A DNA stretch of 64,000 nt from Herbiconiux aconitum (GCF_024979235.1 NZ_JANLCM010000001.1:62001-126000); one strand, 5' to 3'. Positions 25,277 through 33,597 are shown, counted from the stretch's first letter. A program made the numbers and translations. Notes: generated by a model from the letters alone, not told the origin.

Positions 25277-26272
25277 GTGACCGACCAAGTCGCCGCCGTC
25301 GTGACCGCCTTCCGGCCGGGGCCGGGGCTCGTGGAGCTGGTGCGGAGTCTGACCGCGCAGACCTCCCGGGTCGTGGTGGTCGACGACGGCAGCGGGCCGG
25401 ATGCCGACGCCGTGCTCGAGGCGGCCCTCACCGCTGGCGCCGAGGTGGTGCGGCACTCCGCCAACCGCGGCATCGCGGCCGCGTTGAACACGGGCATCAC
25501 CGCCGCCCGGTCGCCGCAGCCGCTGGAGTCGGCGGAGCCCGGCGCCGATTCCGGCCACCTCGGCGCCGACTCCGGCCACCCCAGCGCCGACTCCCGCCAC
25601 CTCGCCGCCGTGGTCACCTTCGACCAGGATTCCACCGTCGACGACGGTTTCGTCGCCACGCTCCTCAGCACCTACCGCGACGCCGCAGGCGCCGGACTCC
25701 GCGTCGGCCTCGTAGCGCCCGCCCGGGTGGAAGGGCTCCCCTCCCCCGTCAGCGGCTACGACCGCGGCTTCGTGCTGGGCGGCACGCCCATCCAGTCGGG
25801 CCTTTTCATTCCGGTCGCCACACTCGACCGCGTCGGCCCTTTCGCCGAGCCGCTGTTCATCGACGGTGTCGACACCGACTACGCCGTGCGCACCGCCGAA
25901 GCGGGCCTCGTCGTCGTGCTCGCCACCGGCGCCGCCCTCGGCCACAGCCTCGGCGAGCGCCACACCCTCACCGTTCTCGGCCGGCCCCTGTTACTCGGCG
26001 GGCAGCCCCTCTCCTTCGTGGTGAGCAAGCCCTTCCGCTACTACTACCTGCTGCGCAACCGGGTGCTGCTGAACCGGATGCACGGCCGTCGCCACCGGGC
26101 CTGGTCGGTTCGCGAGACGCTCGGCGACCTGCGGCACTGCGCGATCGTGCTCGTCGTCGCTCCCGGCCGCAGAGGGCGCCTGCTGGCGATGACGGCGGGT
26201 CTCCGCGACGGCTGGGCCGGCCGCACGGGCCGCATTCCCGCCGCGCTCGAAGCCCGGATCGCCGGGCGCTGA
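25277..26272 (+). CDS. Glycosyltransferase family 2 protein with in-frame 21-bp repeats
   Basis: This is a GT-A glycosyltransferase of 331 residues in the rhamnosyltransferase style. It begins VTDQVAAVVTAFRPGPGLVE, has VVVVDDGSGPDAD, VVTFDQDSTVDDGFVATLLS (donor-site acidic cluster) and PLFIDGVDTDYAVRTAEAG. The GTG at 25277 is chosen because GGAGAG lies six bases upstream. A loop at residues 89-109 consists of three copies of a 7-residue unit (GADSGHL, GADSGHP, SADSRHL) lying just before the DQDS motif; I do not know this from other members. Substrates are unknown. Confidence 0.88.
   Translation: MTDQVAAVVTAFRPGPGLVELVRSLTAQTSRVVVVDDGSGPDADAVLEAALTAGAEVVRHSANRGIAAALNTGITAARSPQPLESAEPGADSGHLGADSGHPSADSRHLAAVVTFDQDSTVDDGFVATLLSTYRDAAGAGLRVGLVAPARVEGLPSPVSGYDRGFVLGGTPIQSGLFIPVATLDRVGPFAEPLFIDGVDTDYAVRTAEAGLVVVLATGAALGHSLGERHTLTVLGRPLLLGGQPLSFVVSKPFRYYYLLRNRVLLNRMHGRRHRAWSVRETLGDLRHCAIVLVVAPGRRGRLLAMTAGLRDGWAGRTGRIPAALEARIAGR
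25541..25603 (+). repeat. Three tandem 21-bp repeats inside a glycosyltransferase gene
   Basis: Units start at 25541, 25562 and 25583 and are each 21 bases. Units 1 and 2 differ at two positions. They encode GADSGHL, GADSGHP and SADSRHL in frame. Copy-number change by slippage would lengthen or shorten the loop by seven residues without a frameshift. Confidence 0.9.
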
Positions 26273-26299
26273 CACCCAGGTCGGCCAAGGGCCGGTGGC

Positions 26300-26305
26300 T
26301 ATGAT
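26300..26305 (+). promoter_or_regulatory. -10 hexamer TATGAT, leaderless start
   Basis: TATGAT ends six bases before the ATG at 26312 and heads a tightly coupled group of genes reaching 29374. Confidence 0.5.
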
Positions 26306-26311
26306 GGGGGC

Positions 26312-27055
26312 ATGCCGACCGCCCTCGAACGCACGCTGATCGTCATGCCTGCGTACAACGAAGAGGAGGCCGTGGGCGCCGTGGTGCGCGAAGTGCTGAG
26401 CGTCGCGCCCGGGGTCTCCTGCCTCGTGGTCGACGACGGCTCGCTGGATGCGACGGCTCGCGAAGCCGCAGCAGCGGGCGCCACCGTGCTGCAGCTCCCG
26501 ATCAACCTCGGCGTGGGCGGGGCGATGCGCGCGGGCTTCAAGTACGCCCTCTCCAAGGGCTTCGACAACGTGGTGCAGGTCGATTCCGACGGTCAACACG
26601 ACCCGGCCGGCATCGCGGAGCTGGTGGCCCAGCTCGACCACTACGACCTCGTGCTCGGCGCCCGCTTCGCCGGAGTGGGCGACTACGCCGTGCGCGGGCC
26701 GCGACGCTGGGCGATGCAGGCGCTCTCCGGCATCCTGAGCGGCCTCACGAAGACCCGACTCACCGACACCACGTCGGGCTTCCGGGCGAGCGGGCCGCGC
26801 GCCGTCGCGCTGTTCGCCCAGCACTACCCGTCCGAATATCTCGGCGACACCGTGGAGTCGCTCGTGATCGCCTCGCGCTCGAAGCTCCGCGTCACCCAGG
26901 TTCCGGTGGCCATGCGTCCGCGCGCGGGCGGAGTTCCCTCGCACAACCCCTACAAGGCGGCGGTCTATCTGGGTCGGGCGGGGATGGCCCTGTTCGTCGC
27001 GCTCATCCGTCCGCCCGTCGTGGTGGCATTCACCGAACCGGTCTCCCCCGCATGA
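26312..27055 (+). CDS. Polyprenyl-phosphate sugar synthase-like GT2 (DPM1 type)
   Basis: This is a GT2 enzyme of 247 residues resembling dolichol/polyprenyl-phosphate mannose synthase. It would move a hexose from a nucleotide sugar to undecaprenyl phosphate at the inner membrane face. Visible are LIVMPAYNEEEAVGAVVREV, CLVVDDGSLD, the donor-site VVQVDSDGQHDPAGI and LTDTTSGFRASGPRAV, typical for this class. It lacks the C-terminal membrane helices of some members. The overlapping next gene encodes DUF2304, its usual partner, and GT-C enzymes that would use the lipid-linked sugar follow. Which hexose is carried is not shown. Confidence 0.9.
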   Translation: MPTALERTLIVMPAYNEEEAVGAVVREVLSVAPGVSCLVVDDGSLDATAREAAAAGATVLQLPINLGVGGAMRAGFKYALSKGFDNVVQVDSDGQHDPAGIAELVAQLDHYDLVLGARFAGVGDYAVRGPRRWAMQALSGILSGLTKTRLTDTTSGFRASGPRAVALFAQHYPSEYLGDTVESLVIASRSKLRVTQVPVAMRPRAGGVPSHNPYKAAVYLGRAGMALFVALIRPPVVVAFTEPVSPA

Positions 27056-27435
27056 GCGTTGCGAGTTACATCCTCGGCATCGTCGCCGCGGTGATCGTGC
27101 TGGTGGTGGTGATCGAGTCGCTGCGCCGGCACCACCTGCGCGAACGGCACGCCATCTGGTGGCTGGGCGCCGGCATCATCGCGCTCATCATCGGGGTCTT
27201 CCCCGACGTGCTGGGGTGGGCCGCCGGACTCGTCGGCGTGACCGTGCCCACCAACCTCGTCTTCTTCCTCAGCATCGCGGTGCTGTTCCTGGTGTCGATC
27301 CAGCACTCCGGCGAACTGACCGAGCTCGAGAGCGAGACCCGCACGCTGGCCGAGTCGGTGGCCTTGCAAGACCTGCGCATCAAGCAGCTCGAGAAGGCCC
27401 TCTCCGACGCGCTCGAGTCCCGAAGGAACCAATGA
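27052..27435 (+). CDS. DUF2304 domain-containing membrane protein
   Basis: This small membrane protein of 127 residues has three hydrophobic segments (ILGIVAAVIVLVVVIESL, WWLGAGIIALIIGVFPDVLG and NLVFFLSIAVLFLVSI) and a charged coiled-coil-like tail (QHSGELTELESETRTLAESV onward). DUF2304 genes are typically found next to DPM1-type transferases, where they probably anchor or assist them at the membrane. Start and stop overlap both neighbours as ATGA, so production is coupled with the DPM1-like protein. Confidence 0.92.
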   Translation: MSVASYILGIVAAVIVLVVVIESLRRHHLRERHAIWWLGAGIIALIIGVFPDVLGWAAGLVGVTVPTNLVFFLSIAVLFLVSIQHSGELTELESETRTLAESVALQDLRIKQLEKALSDALESRRNQ

Positions 27436-29063
27436 CCCTCGCTCCTCCCGTCGCAGCTCCCGCCGAGGCACCCGTCGCTCGCCGGCGCACCGTGTGGAGT
27501 TCACTCCTGCTGCCGTGGCTGCTGCTCGCGATCCTCGGGTCGCTCTGGGCGCTCGCGACGCCGATCGGCGGGTCTCCGGATGAGCCGGCTCACGTCGTGA
27601 AGGCGGCATCGGTCGTGCGCGGTGAGCTGCTGCCGACGACCATGATCGAACGGGGCGGCGTGCTGCACGTTCCCGAGGCGTTCGCCTTCGAGTACTCCCA
27701 GGGCTGCTTCGCGTTCTTCGCCGACACCCCCGCGTCGTGCGCGCCGCCGCTCGTCGGGAACCCGGCCGAGGTCGTCGAGACCTACTCGGCGGCGAGCCTC
27801 TACAACCCGCTCTATTACTGGCTGGTGGGCTGGCCGTCGCTCGCCCTGCCCGACATCTCGGGCATCTACGCGATGCGCATCGTGAGCGCCGTTCTCACCT
27901 CCTTCTTTCTCGCCGTGTGCTTCTGGGTGATCGGCTCCTGGCGGTCGCGCCGCGTGCCCACCATCGGGGTACTGATCGGCATCACCCCGATCGTGACCTA
28001 CTTGATGGGCACGGTCAATCCGAACGCGCTCGAGTTCACGGCCGGTCTCGCACTCTTCGCCGGCATGCTCTCGATCGTGCTGCATCCGAACGAACGTCTT
28101 CTCGGAGGCCGTCTCGCGCTGGTGGTGATCTCGGCCGCGCTGGTGTCGAACACCCGAGGGATCTCGCCGCTCTGGGTGGCCGTGCTGCTCGTGCTCCCCC
28201 TCCTTCTGCTCACGGGCCGACAACTCGGGGCGCTGCTGAAGCGACCAGGGGTGATCGTGAGCATCCTGCTGATCGCCATCACGGCGCTCGTCAGCGGCTG
28301 GTGGACCCTCTCGAGCAACTCCCTCGGCACCGGCCCGAACACCGGGCCCGAGGTGGTGCCCACCAACAGCGGCGTCGGCCTCAGCCCTGTCGAGGGCTTC
28401 TTCGGCCTGATCGGAGACTTCTACGGCCAGCTCCGCCAGATGGTCGGCATCCTGGGCTGGCTCGACACCACCCTGCATCCGGTGGTCTACTACGTGGCCT
28501 ACGCGATGTTCGCGGTGCTGGTGCTCGGCGTCGTGATCTTCGTGCGCGGCCGCAAACTGGTGTTCGTCATCGCGATGGGGCTCGCCTTCTTCTTCCTCCC
28601 GCCGCTCGTGCAGGCCGCCTACGTCACGAAGGGCGGCTTCATCTGGCAGGGGCGTTACACCCTGATCCTGCTGATGACGCTCCTGCTCGGCATGGCCGCG
28701 TGCATCGCCGCCTCCGACCGGTTCCTGCGCTGGCGGCGCAGCACGGTGCCGCTCCTGATCGTCGCGATCCTCGTGGCCGCGGGCTGGACCTACACGACGG
28801 CCTACGCCTTCGCCACCACGATGCGCCGGATGGCGTCGGGCTATCAGACCGACTGGCCGGCCATGCTGGAACCCGGCGCCTGGGTGCCGCCGCTCGGCGC
28901 CTTCCCCCTCATCGGGCTGTTCGCTCTTGCGGCCGCCGGCTTCGCCGCCTACGTGGTGGTCTCCGGGCGTGACCGGCGACCGGCCCCCGTTCCGCCGCAA
29001 CCCGTTCCGTCCGCTGCCCCTCAACCGCTCAGCTCCCCCGAACAGAAGGCGTACCCATGGTGA
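27432..29063 (+). CDS. DUF2142 family polytopic membrane protein (GT-C-like)
   Basis: This protein of 543 residues has about eleven membrane segments. A first extracytoplasmic loop holds GGSPDEPAHVVKAASVVRGE at about residues 46-65, whose DE pair is placed like the acidic catalytic motif of GT-C glycosyltransferases, and a later loop holds QGRYTLILLMTLLLG. DUF2142 proteins occur widely in Gram-positive wall-glycan loci and are thought to transfer sugars from polyprenyl phosphate outside the membrane; this remains inference. It overlaps the DUF2304 gene upstream by 4 bases and the small downstream gene by 7. Confidence 0.88.
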   Translation: MTLAPPVAAPAEAPVARRRTVWSSLLLPWLLLAILGSLWALATPIGGSPDEPAHVVKAASVVRGELLPTTMIERGGVLHVPEAFAFEYSQGCFAFFADTPASCAPPLVGNPAEVVETYSAASLYNPLYYWLVGWPSLALPDISGIYAMRIVSAVLTSFFLAVCFWVIGSWRSRRVPTIGVLIGITPIVTYLMGTVNPNALEFTAGLALFAGMLSIVLHPNERLLGGRLALVVISAALVSNTRGISPLWVAVLLVLPLLLLTGRQLGALLKRPGVIVSILLIAITALVSGWWTLSSNSLGTGPNTGPEVVPTNSGVGLSPVEGFFGLIGDFYGQLRQMVGILGWLDTTLHPVVYYVAYAMFAVLVLGVVIFVRGRKLVFVIAMGLAFFFLPPLVQAAYVTKGGFIWQGRYTLILLMTLLLGMAACIAASDRFLRWRRSTVPLLIVAILVAAGWTYTTAYAFATTMRRMASGYQTDWPAMLEPGAWVPPLGAFPLIGLFALAAAGFAAYVVVSGRDRRPAPVPPQPVPSAAPQPLSSPEQKAYPW

Positions 29064-29374
29064 ACGAACTCGCGAATCAGGCCTACGAACTCCTCACGAT
29101 CACCCTCCGAGACGAAGACGGCGTGGCGATCACGCCCGACGGGCTGCTCGTGCACGGCAAGCTCTTCGCATTCCGCGACGGCGACGACCTCGTGGTCGAG
29201 CTGCCCGAAGCGCGCTCGACCGATCTGAAGACCCGCGGGGTGGCCGAGGTGTTCGAAGGCGGCGGGCATCCGTTGCGCGACTGGGTGCGGGTGAGCGACC
29301 TGCAGCTCTGGCCCGAACTCGCCCGCGAGGCCCACGAGTTCGTGGGCGAGCCTCCCGTTGGCGGTCAGTCCTGA
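29057..29374 (+). CDS. Small TfoX/Sxy N-domain-like protein
   Basis: This soluble protein of 105 residues begins MVNELANQAYELL. The middle part, GLLVHGKLFAFRDGDDLVVE, then RGVAEVFEGGGHPLRDWVRV, resembles the TfoX N-terminal fold and related small proteins (a beta hairpin with Gly-Lys-x-Phe-Ala followed by Asp-Leu-Val). I know no enzymatic role for such proteins. The ATG overlaps the end of the DUF2142 gene by 7 bases, so it is translated with the glycan genes, which is an odd place for this family. The assignment is tentative; it could be a separate small family. Confidence 0.65.
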   Translation: MVNELANQAYELLTITLRDEDGVAITPDGLLVHGKLFAFRDGDDLVVELPEARSTDLKTRGVAEVFEGGGHPLRDWVRVSDLQLWPELAREAHEFVGEPPVGGQS

Positions 29375-29391
29375 GCACAGGCGGGTCGCTC

Positions 29392-29397
29392 TAGACT
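29392..29397 (+). promoter_or_regulatory. -10 hexamer TAGACT, leaderless start
   Basis: TAGACT ends seven bases before the GTG at 29405, which fits a leaderless transcript of the PMT-like gene. Confidence 0.5.
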
Positions 29398-29404
29398 CTC
29401 CGTC

Positions 29405-30847
29405 GTGACTTCTGAGATCGCCGCCGCCCGAATGCGGCTCCCCCGGCGATCGGCGATCGTGCAGTGGGTGTCGTTCGGCGTCGTCTTTCTCTGGGGCCTC
29501 TACCTCACGTTCTGGAACCTCGGCGCCGCCAACTTCAACGCCGACGAACCGATCTACCTCGACGCCGGCTGGGCCTACGTGCACGGCGACGTCTCGCTGA
29601 ACCGCGAGCATCCTCCCACCGCGAAATACCTCATCGGCTTCGCTCAACTGCTGTTCGGCCAAGGCGCGCTGTCGGGCCGTATCGCCATCGGGCTGTGCGT
29701 CGTGGCCGGTGCGCTGATCCTCTACTTCTGGATGCGCCGCGAGATCGGCTGGGTCGGCGCGCTCACCGTGTCGGGGCTGTGGCTGGTGCTTCCCCGCGGC
29801 GTGGTGAGCGGGGTGCGGATCGATCGCTTCGCCCTGCTCGAACCGGTGATGGTGTTCTTCGCCATCGCCGCATTCGCCGCCGCCTGGCTGTGGTTCCGCA
29901 AGCGGTCCTGGGTCTGGCTCATCGTCTCCGCGGCGCTGATGGCGCTGTCGGTCACCTCGAAGATCTCGTCGATCGTGCTGGTGCCCGCCATCCTCCTGCT
30001 CCCGCTGCTCGACCGCGGGGTGGCGATGCGCCGGCGCATCCGGAACACCGTGCTCGGGGGCGTGCTGTTCGGCGCGGTGTTCGCGGTGGTGTTCGTGCTG
30101 CTCTACCTGCCGATGGGCATCCGGAGCGCCTTGACCTACATGGCCGAGTTCCAGGCGACGCACGACGCCCAGGGCCACCTGGTGCTGGTGGCCGGCGTTC
30201 CCGAACTGTTCCCGCCCTGGTGGGCGAATCTGCTGTTCACGGTCGACGGGATGGGCGTGGCAGCCGTGATCGTGCTGGCCGCCGGCGCGCTGGCATCGCT
30301 CTGGGCTCGTCGGGTCGAACTGGTGGTCTACCTGGGCGTAGGCGTGCTGTTGCTGTGGATCTTCTACCTTGTCGTCTCGAAGGTGGCGCTGCCGCACTAC
30401 TACTACTCCTGGGTGTGGCTGTTCTGCGCCCTGGCCGGCATCGGCATCGCGGGGCTCCTGTCGCCCAAACGCCGAGCGGGGGCCACGATCGCCACGCGCG
30501 TGCTCGCGGTCGCCCTCCTCCTGCTCGCGGTGGTCTCCGGCGCCTACAGCTCGGTGATGATCTGGAACGAGCGCGCGGCGGGGCTCGCCCTCGTGGAGCC
30601 GGCGCTCGAGGAGCTCGGTCTCGACGACGGCGACATCCTCGTCAGCGGAATGGCCGACTGGGAGTATCTCCCCTACCTCGACGACCGGCAGACGACGGAT
30701 GCAGCCGACCCCGACGTGGTGGCCGTGGTGACCAAGGATTCGGTGCGTTTTCCGCCCGATCCGACGGTCACCGCGTTTCTCGACGAGCACGCCGGCGACG
30801 TCACGGTCGAGACGCTCGACGACGTCACCCTCTACGTGCTGGACTGA
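29405..30847 (+). CDS. GT39/PMT-like membrane glycosyltransferase
   Basis: This GT-C enzyme of 480 residues is of the dolichyl-phosphate-mannose-protein mannosyltransferase type. It has the first-loop acidic motif NADEPIYLDAGWAYVHGD (Asp47-Glu48) and the EHPPTAKYL motif at residues 68-76, both hallmarks of the PMT superfamily, with about ten further membrane segments. It would transfer a hexose from polyprenyl phosphate to a protein or glycan outside the cell. The C-terminal about 90 residues form a soluble domain ending VTLYVLD. The GTG start is set by a -10 seven bases upstream. It is convergent with the GtrA gene. Confidence 0.9.
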   Translation: MTSEIAAARMRLPRRSAIVQWVSFGVVFLWGLYLTFWNLGAANFNADEPIYLDAGWAYVHGDVSLNREHPPTAKYLIGFAQLLFGQGALSGRIAIGLCVVAGALILYFWMRREIGWVGALTVSGLWLVLPRGVVSGVRIDRFALLEPVMVFFAIAAFAAAWLWFRKRSWVWLIVSAALMALSVTSKISSIVLVPAILLLPLLDRGVAMRRRIRNTVLGGVLFGAVFAVVFVLLYLPMGIRSALTYMAEFQATHDAQGHLVLVAGVPELFPPWWANLLFTVDGMGVAAVIVLAAGALASLWARRVELVVYLGVGVLLLWIFYLVVSKVALPHYYYSWVWLFCALAGIGIAGLLSPKRRAGATIATRVLAVALLLLAVVSGAYSSVMIWNERAAGLALVEPALEELGLDDGDILVSGMADWEYLPYLDDRQTTDAADPDVVAVVTKDSVRFPPDPTVTAFLDEHAGDVTVETLDDVTLYVLD

Positions 30848-30911
30848 GCTCGCCCGCGGGGCCGGCGCGTCAGATGGTGCGCTCGGGCTGCACGTCGCCG
30901 TCGCGGAACGT

Positions 30912-31493
30912 CTACGGCGTGACGGGGTCGACGGGGTGCAGCGCCGCTGCGTCTGCGGCCTCACCGGGAGCTGCGCCACCGGCTGCCATAGCCGCAGCGG
31001 CGTCAGCCTCGAGCCGCGCGTTCTGCATGGCCGTGAAGCCGTCGGCGCGGTGCGGAGCGAACACCCAGTAGCGGTAGAGCAGGAAACGGAACGCGGTCGC
31101 CAGCACGAGACCGATCACATTGCCCGAGATGTTGTCGGCCACCAGGTTGTTGTAGCCCATGAGGTAGTGCGAGATATACAGGCAGCCCAGCGAGATGCCG
31201 AGGCCGAGCACCGCGATCACGCTGAACTCGAACAGCTCGAGCACGAAGTTCTTGCGCCGGTGTTCCCGGAAGGTCCAGTAGCGGTTGCCGAACCAGGTGG
31301 CGATCGTCGAGAGCGTGACCGAGATGACCTTCGCCCCGATGGGCCCGGCGTACCAGGCGTCGTCGCCGAACGTGCCGAGGCGCAGCATGTTGAAGACCCC
31401 GACGTCGATGGCGTAGCCCGCGAGTCCGACCACTCCGAACTTCAGTGCGTAGCGCACCAACCGCTCCCAGAGGTAGTCCCAGATCTTCTTCAC
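30912..31493 (-). CDS. GtrA family membrane protein
   Basis: This is a small four-helix membrane protein of the GtrA family, 193 residues from the GTG at 31493. GtrA proteins are thought to help move polyprenyl-phosphate-linked sugars across the membrane or to assist the attached transferases. The N-terminus KKIWDYLWERLVRYALKFGV, the segment GLAGYAIDVGVFNMLR and FGNRYWTFREHRRKN are characteristic, as is YRYWVFAPHRADGF. The C-terminal 35 residues are Ala-rich and disordered-looking. An ATG at 31562 with AAGGA would add 23 residues; I prefer 31493 from family resemblance. It fits the DPM1/DUF2304/GT-C set on the other strand. Confidence 0.87.
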   Translation of the reverse strand: MKKIWDYLWERLVRYALKFGVVGLAGYAIDVGVFNMLRLGTFGDDAWYAGPIGAKVISVTLSTIATWFGNRYWTFREHRRKNFVLELFEFSVIAVLGLGISLGCLYISHYLMGYNNLVADNISGNVIGLVLATAFRFLLYRYWVFAPHRADGFTAMQNARLEADAAAAMAAGGAAPGEAADAAALHPVDPVTP

Positions 31494-31521
31494 GTACCGT
31501 GCCGTTCTTCGCTCGTGGTGT

Positions 31522-31539
31522 CCCGGCTTGCGTGCCGGG
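31522..31539. other. Perfect 6-bp hairpin in the gtrA-dehydrogenase intergenic region
   Basis: CCCGGC and GCCGGG are separated by six bases. The hairpin lies 28 bases before the preferred GtrA start, in its leader if transcription begins further upstream. It could affect translation of GtrA; nothing more can be said. Confidence 0.35.
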
Positions 31540-31585
31540 CCTTCAAAATGATAACCGGCCATGTATCCTTGCCATTGCTCAACTG

Positions 31586-31614
31586 TTGTAGACACGGCGG
31601 TTGCGGCGTAAATT
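31586..31614 (+). promoter_or_regulatory. Candidate promoter of the nucleotide-sugar dehydrogenase operon
   Basis: TTGTAG (31586-31591) and TAAATT (31609-31614) are 17 bases apart, in an unusually AT-rich stretch for this window. AAAAGG then lies about nine bases before the TTG start at 31643. Confidence 0.4.
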
Positions 31615-31642
31615 TCACCCGCAGACACAAAAGGCCAGGCGT

Positions 31643-32848
31643 TTGTCCACGAATTTTGACAGGGACGTTGTCGTCATCGGCGGAGGGGGCCACGTCGGTC
31701 TTCCCCTCGCCATCGCACTCGCAGATCGAGGCTCGAACGTCGTGGTCTACGACGTCAGCGAGCGCGCGGTCTCCGGTATCAACGAGGGGAAGATGCCGTT
31801 CAGCGAGCCGGGTGCCGAACCCGTGCTGCAGAAGGTGCTCGCCAACGGCCGCTTCACGGCGTCGACCGACCCCGCCGTGGTCGCGACCGCCGAGAACGTG
31901 ATCGTCGTGATCGGCACCCCGGTCGACGAACACCTGAACCCCGACCCGAACGCCATCCCCAAGGCGCTCGAGACCTGCCTGCCCTACTTCAGCGACGACC
32001 AGCTGCTCATCCTGCGTTCGACCGTCTACCCGGGTGTCACCGCCCTGGTCGAGCGCCAGCTACGCACCGCCGGCCTCGCCACCGAGGTGGCATTCTGCCC
32101 CGAGCGCATCGCCGAGCACAAGGCGATGGAGGAGCTCTTCACGCTCCCGCAGATCGTGTCGAGCCGCACCGAGACGGGCCGCGCACGCGCATCCGCCCTG
32201 TTCCGCACGCTCACCGACCAGATCGTCGACCTCGAGCCCGAAGAGGCCGAGCTCGCGAAGCTGTTCACGAACACGTGGCGCTACATCAAGTTCGCCGCGG
32301 CCAACCAGTTCTACATGATGGCCAACGACCGCGGTCTCGACTTCGAGAAGATCCGCAAGGGCCTCACCCACGACTACCCGCGGGCCAAAGATCTGCCGGG
32401 TCCTGGCTTCGCCGCCGGGCCGTGCCTGTTCAAGGACACCATGCAGCTCGCTGCGTTCAGCGACAACAAGTTCTCGCTCGGCCACTCCGCCATGCTCGTG
32501 AACGAGGGGCTGCCGCTCTACATCGTGACCCAGCTCGAGAAGCGCTTCGATCTCGAGAACCTCACCGTGGGCATCCTGGGCATGTCGTTCAAGGCGGGAT
32601 CGGACGACATCCGCTCGAGCCTGTCGTACAAGCTCCGCCGGGTGCTGAAGTTCCGCGCCAAGGCCGTGCTCGGCACCGACCCCTACGTCAGCGAAGAGAC
32701 CGACGACACCCTTCTGCCGCTCGACGCGGTGCTCGAGAAGGCCGACATCCTCATCATCGCGACGCCGCACAGCGAATACCGCGATCTGGTGACCGACAAG
32801 CCCGTCGCCGACGTGTGGAACATGCTGGGCCAGGGGGTCGTGATTTGA
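31643..32848 (+). CDS. Nucleotide-sugar dehydrogenase (UDP-sugar 6-dehydrogenase family)
   Basis: This is an NAD-dependent enzyme of 401 residues that would oxidise the C6 of a UDP-sugar to a uronic acid, giving an acidic sugar for wall glycan. The Rossmann motif VVVIGGGGHVGLPLAIALAD opens the protein. VIGTPVDEHLNPDP, LRSTVYPGVT and the catalytic-Cys region AAGPCLFKDT near residues 263-272 follow, with SFKAGSDDIRSS at the start of the C-terminal domain. It is nearer the UDP-ManNAc/GlcNAc dehydrogenase branch than UDP-glucose dehydrogenase, but the sugar is uncertain. The TTG at 31643 is chosen for its ribosome binding site. It overlaps the next gene by 4 bases. Confidence 0.88.
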   Translation: MSTNFDRDVVVIGGGGHVGLPLAIALADRGSNVVVYDVSERAVSGINEGKMPFSEPGAEPVLQKVLANGRFTASTDPAVVATAENVIVVIGTPVDEHLNPDPNAIPKALETCLPYFSDDQLLILRSTVYPGVTALVERQLRTAGLATEVAFCPERIAEHKAMEELFTLPQIVSSRTETGRARASALFRTLTDQIVDLEPEEAELAKLFTNTWRYIKFAAANQFYMMANDRGLDFEKIRKGLTHDYPRAKDLPGPGFAAGPCLFKDTMQLAAFSDNKFSLGHSAMLVNEGLPLYIVTQLEKRFDLENLTVGILGMSFKAGSDDIRSSLSYKLRRVLKFRAKAVLGTDPYVSEETDDTLLPLDAVLEKADILIIATPHSEYRDLVTDKPVADVWNMLGQGVVI

Positions 32849-33597
32849 CCGAGGGCCTCCGCGCCTCGATCGTCATCCCCGCCTACAACGAGGGGGAGGA
32901 CATCGTCCCCGGCCTCGACCGCATCTTCGAAGCCGTGCACCTCGACGCCGAGGTGCTCGTGGTGGTCGATCAGGCCAGCGACACCACGGTGCCCGTGGTC
33001 GAGCGCTACGCCGCCGACGAGCCGCGCCTGAAGATCCTCATCAACAGCTACGGCCGCGGGCCCGCCTACGCGATCCGTTACGGCATCGACCACGCCACCA
33101 GCGAGACGGTGGTCGTGACGATGGCCGACGGATGCGACGACCCCCGCCAGATCGACGACCTCGTGCGTCTGGTCGAGCGCGGTGTCGTCGTAGCGGCCGC
33201 CTCGCGCTACATGCCCGGCGGCCAACAGGTCGGCGGCCCGCGATTCAAGAGCTTCCTGTCCCGCACTGCCGGCATCACGCTGCAGCTGTTCACCAACGCG
33301 GGAACCCGCGACGCCACGAACTCCTTCAAGGCCTACAACGCGGATTTCGTGCGCCAGGTGGGCATCAACTCGAAAGACGGCTTCGAGATCGGACTCGAGC
33401 TCACGGCAAAAGCCCGCCGCCTGCGCCAGCCGGTCGCTGAGATCCCCACCATCTGGCTCGACCGCGCCTTCGGCGAGTCGAACTTCAAGCTGGCCAAATG
33501 GATTCCGAAGTACCTGCGCTGGTACCGTTTCGCGTTCGGCCGCAAACTCTCCCTCGACGAGCTGCACGCTCTGGCGAACAAGATCACCAACCCGTAA
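32845..33597 (+). CDS. Glycosyltransferase family 2 protein (DPM1-like)
   Basis: This GT-A enzyme of 250 residues begins at a TTG that overlaps the upstream stop (TTGA) and follows a CAGGGGG. It has RASIVIPAYNEGEDIVPGLD, VLVVVDQASDTT, VVVTMADGCDDPRQIDDLV at the donor site (Asp-Gly-Cys-Asp-Asp rather than the more common Asp-x-Asp), and TNSFKAYNADFVRQVG. It resembles polyprenyl-phosphate sugar synthases without membrane helices. It is coupled to the dehydrogenase, so it may use the uronic acid or supply another lipid-linked sugar to the GT-C proteins downstream. Confidence 0.87.
   Translation: MTEGLRASIVIPAYNEGEDIVPGLDRIFEAVHLDAEVLVVVDQASDTTVPVVERYAADEPRLKILINSYGRGPAYAIRYGIDHATSETVVVTMADGCDDPRQIDDLVRLVERGVVVAAASRYMPGGQQVGGPRFKSFLSRTAGITLQLFTNAGTRDATNSFKAYNADFVRQVGINSKDGFEIGLELTAKARRLRQPVAEIPTIWLDRAFGESNFKLAKWIPKYLRWYRFAFGRKLSLDELHALANKITNP

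Noticed and set aside
30848..30911. Possible small gene or tRNA between the PMT-like and GtrA genes
   Set aside because: The 64 bases have no tRNA-like fold or start codon with a binding site; nothing recognisable is seen.
29021..30979. 652-codon frame opposite the PMT-like gene, and similar long frames opposite the ligase-like and DUF2142 genes
   Set aside because: Composition is extremely Arg/His/Glu/Gln-rich with no domain pattern, and the plus-strand genes carry clear membrane segments and motifs.
31601..31642. Earlier in-frame start of the nucleotide-sugar dehydrogenase at 31601
   Set aside because: The added residues (RRKFHPQTQKARR) do not resemble the family, and this stretch contains the candidate -10 and the ribosome binding site for the TTG at 31643.
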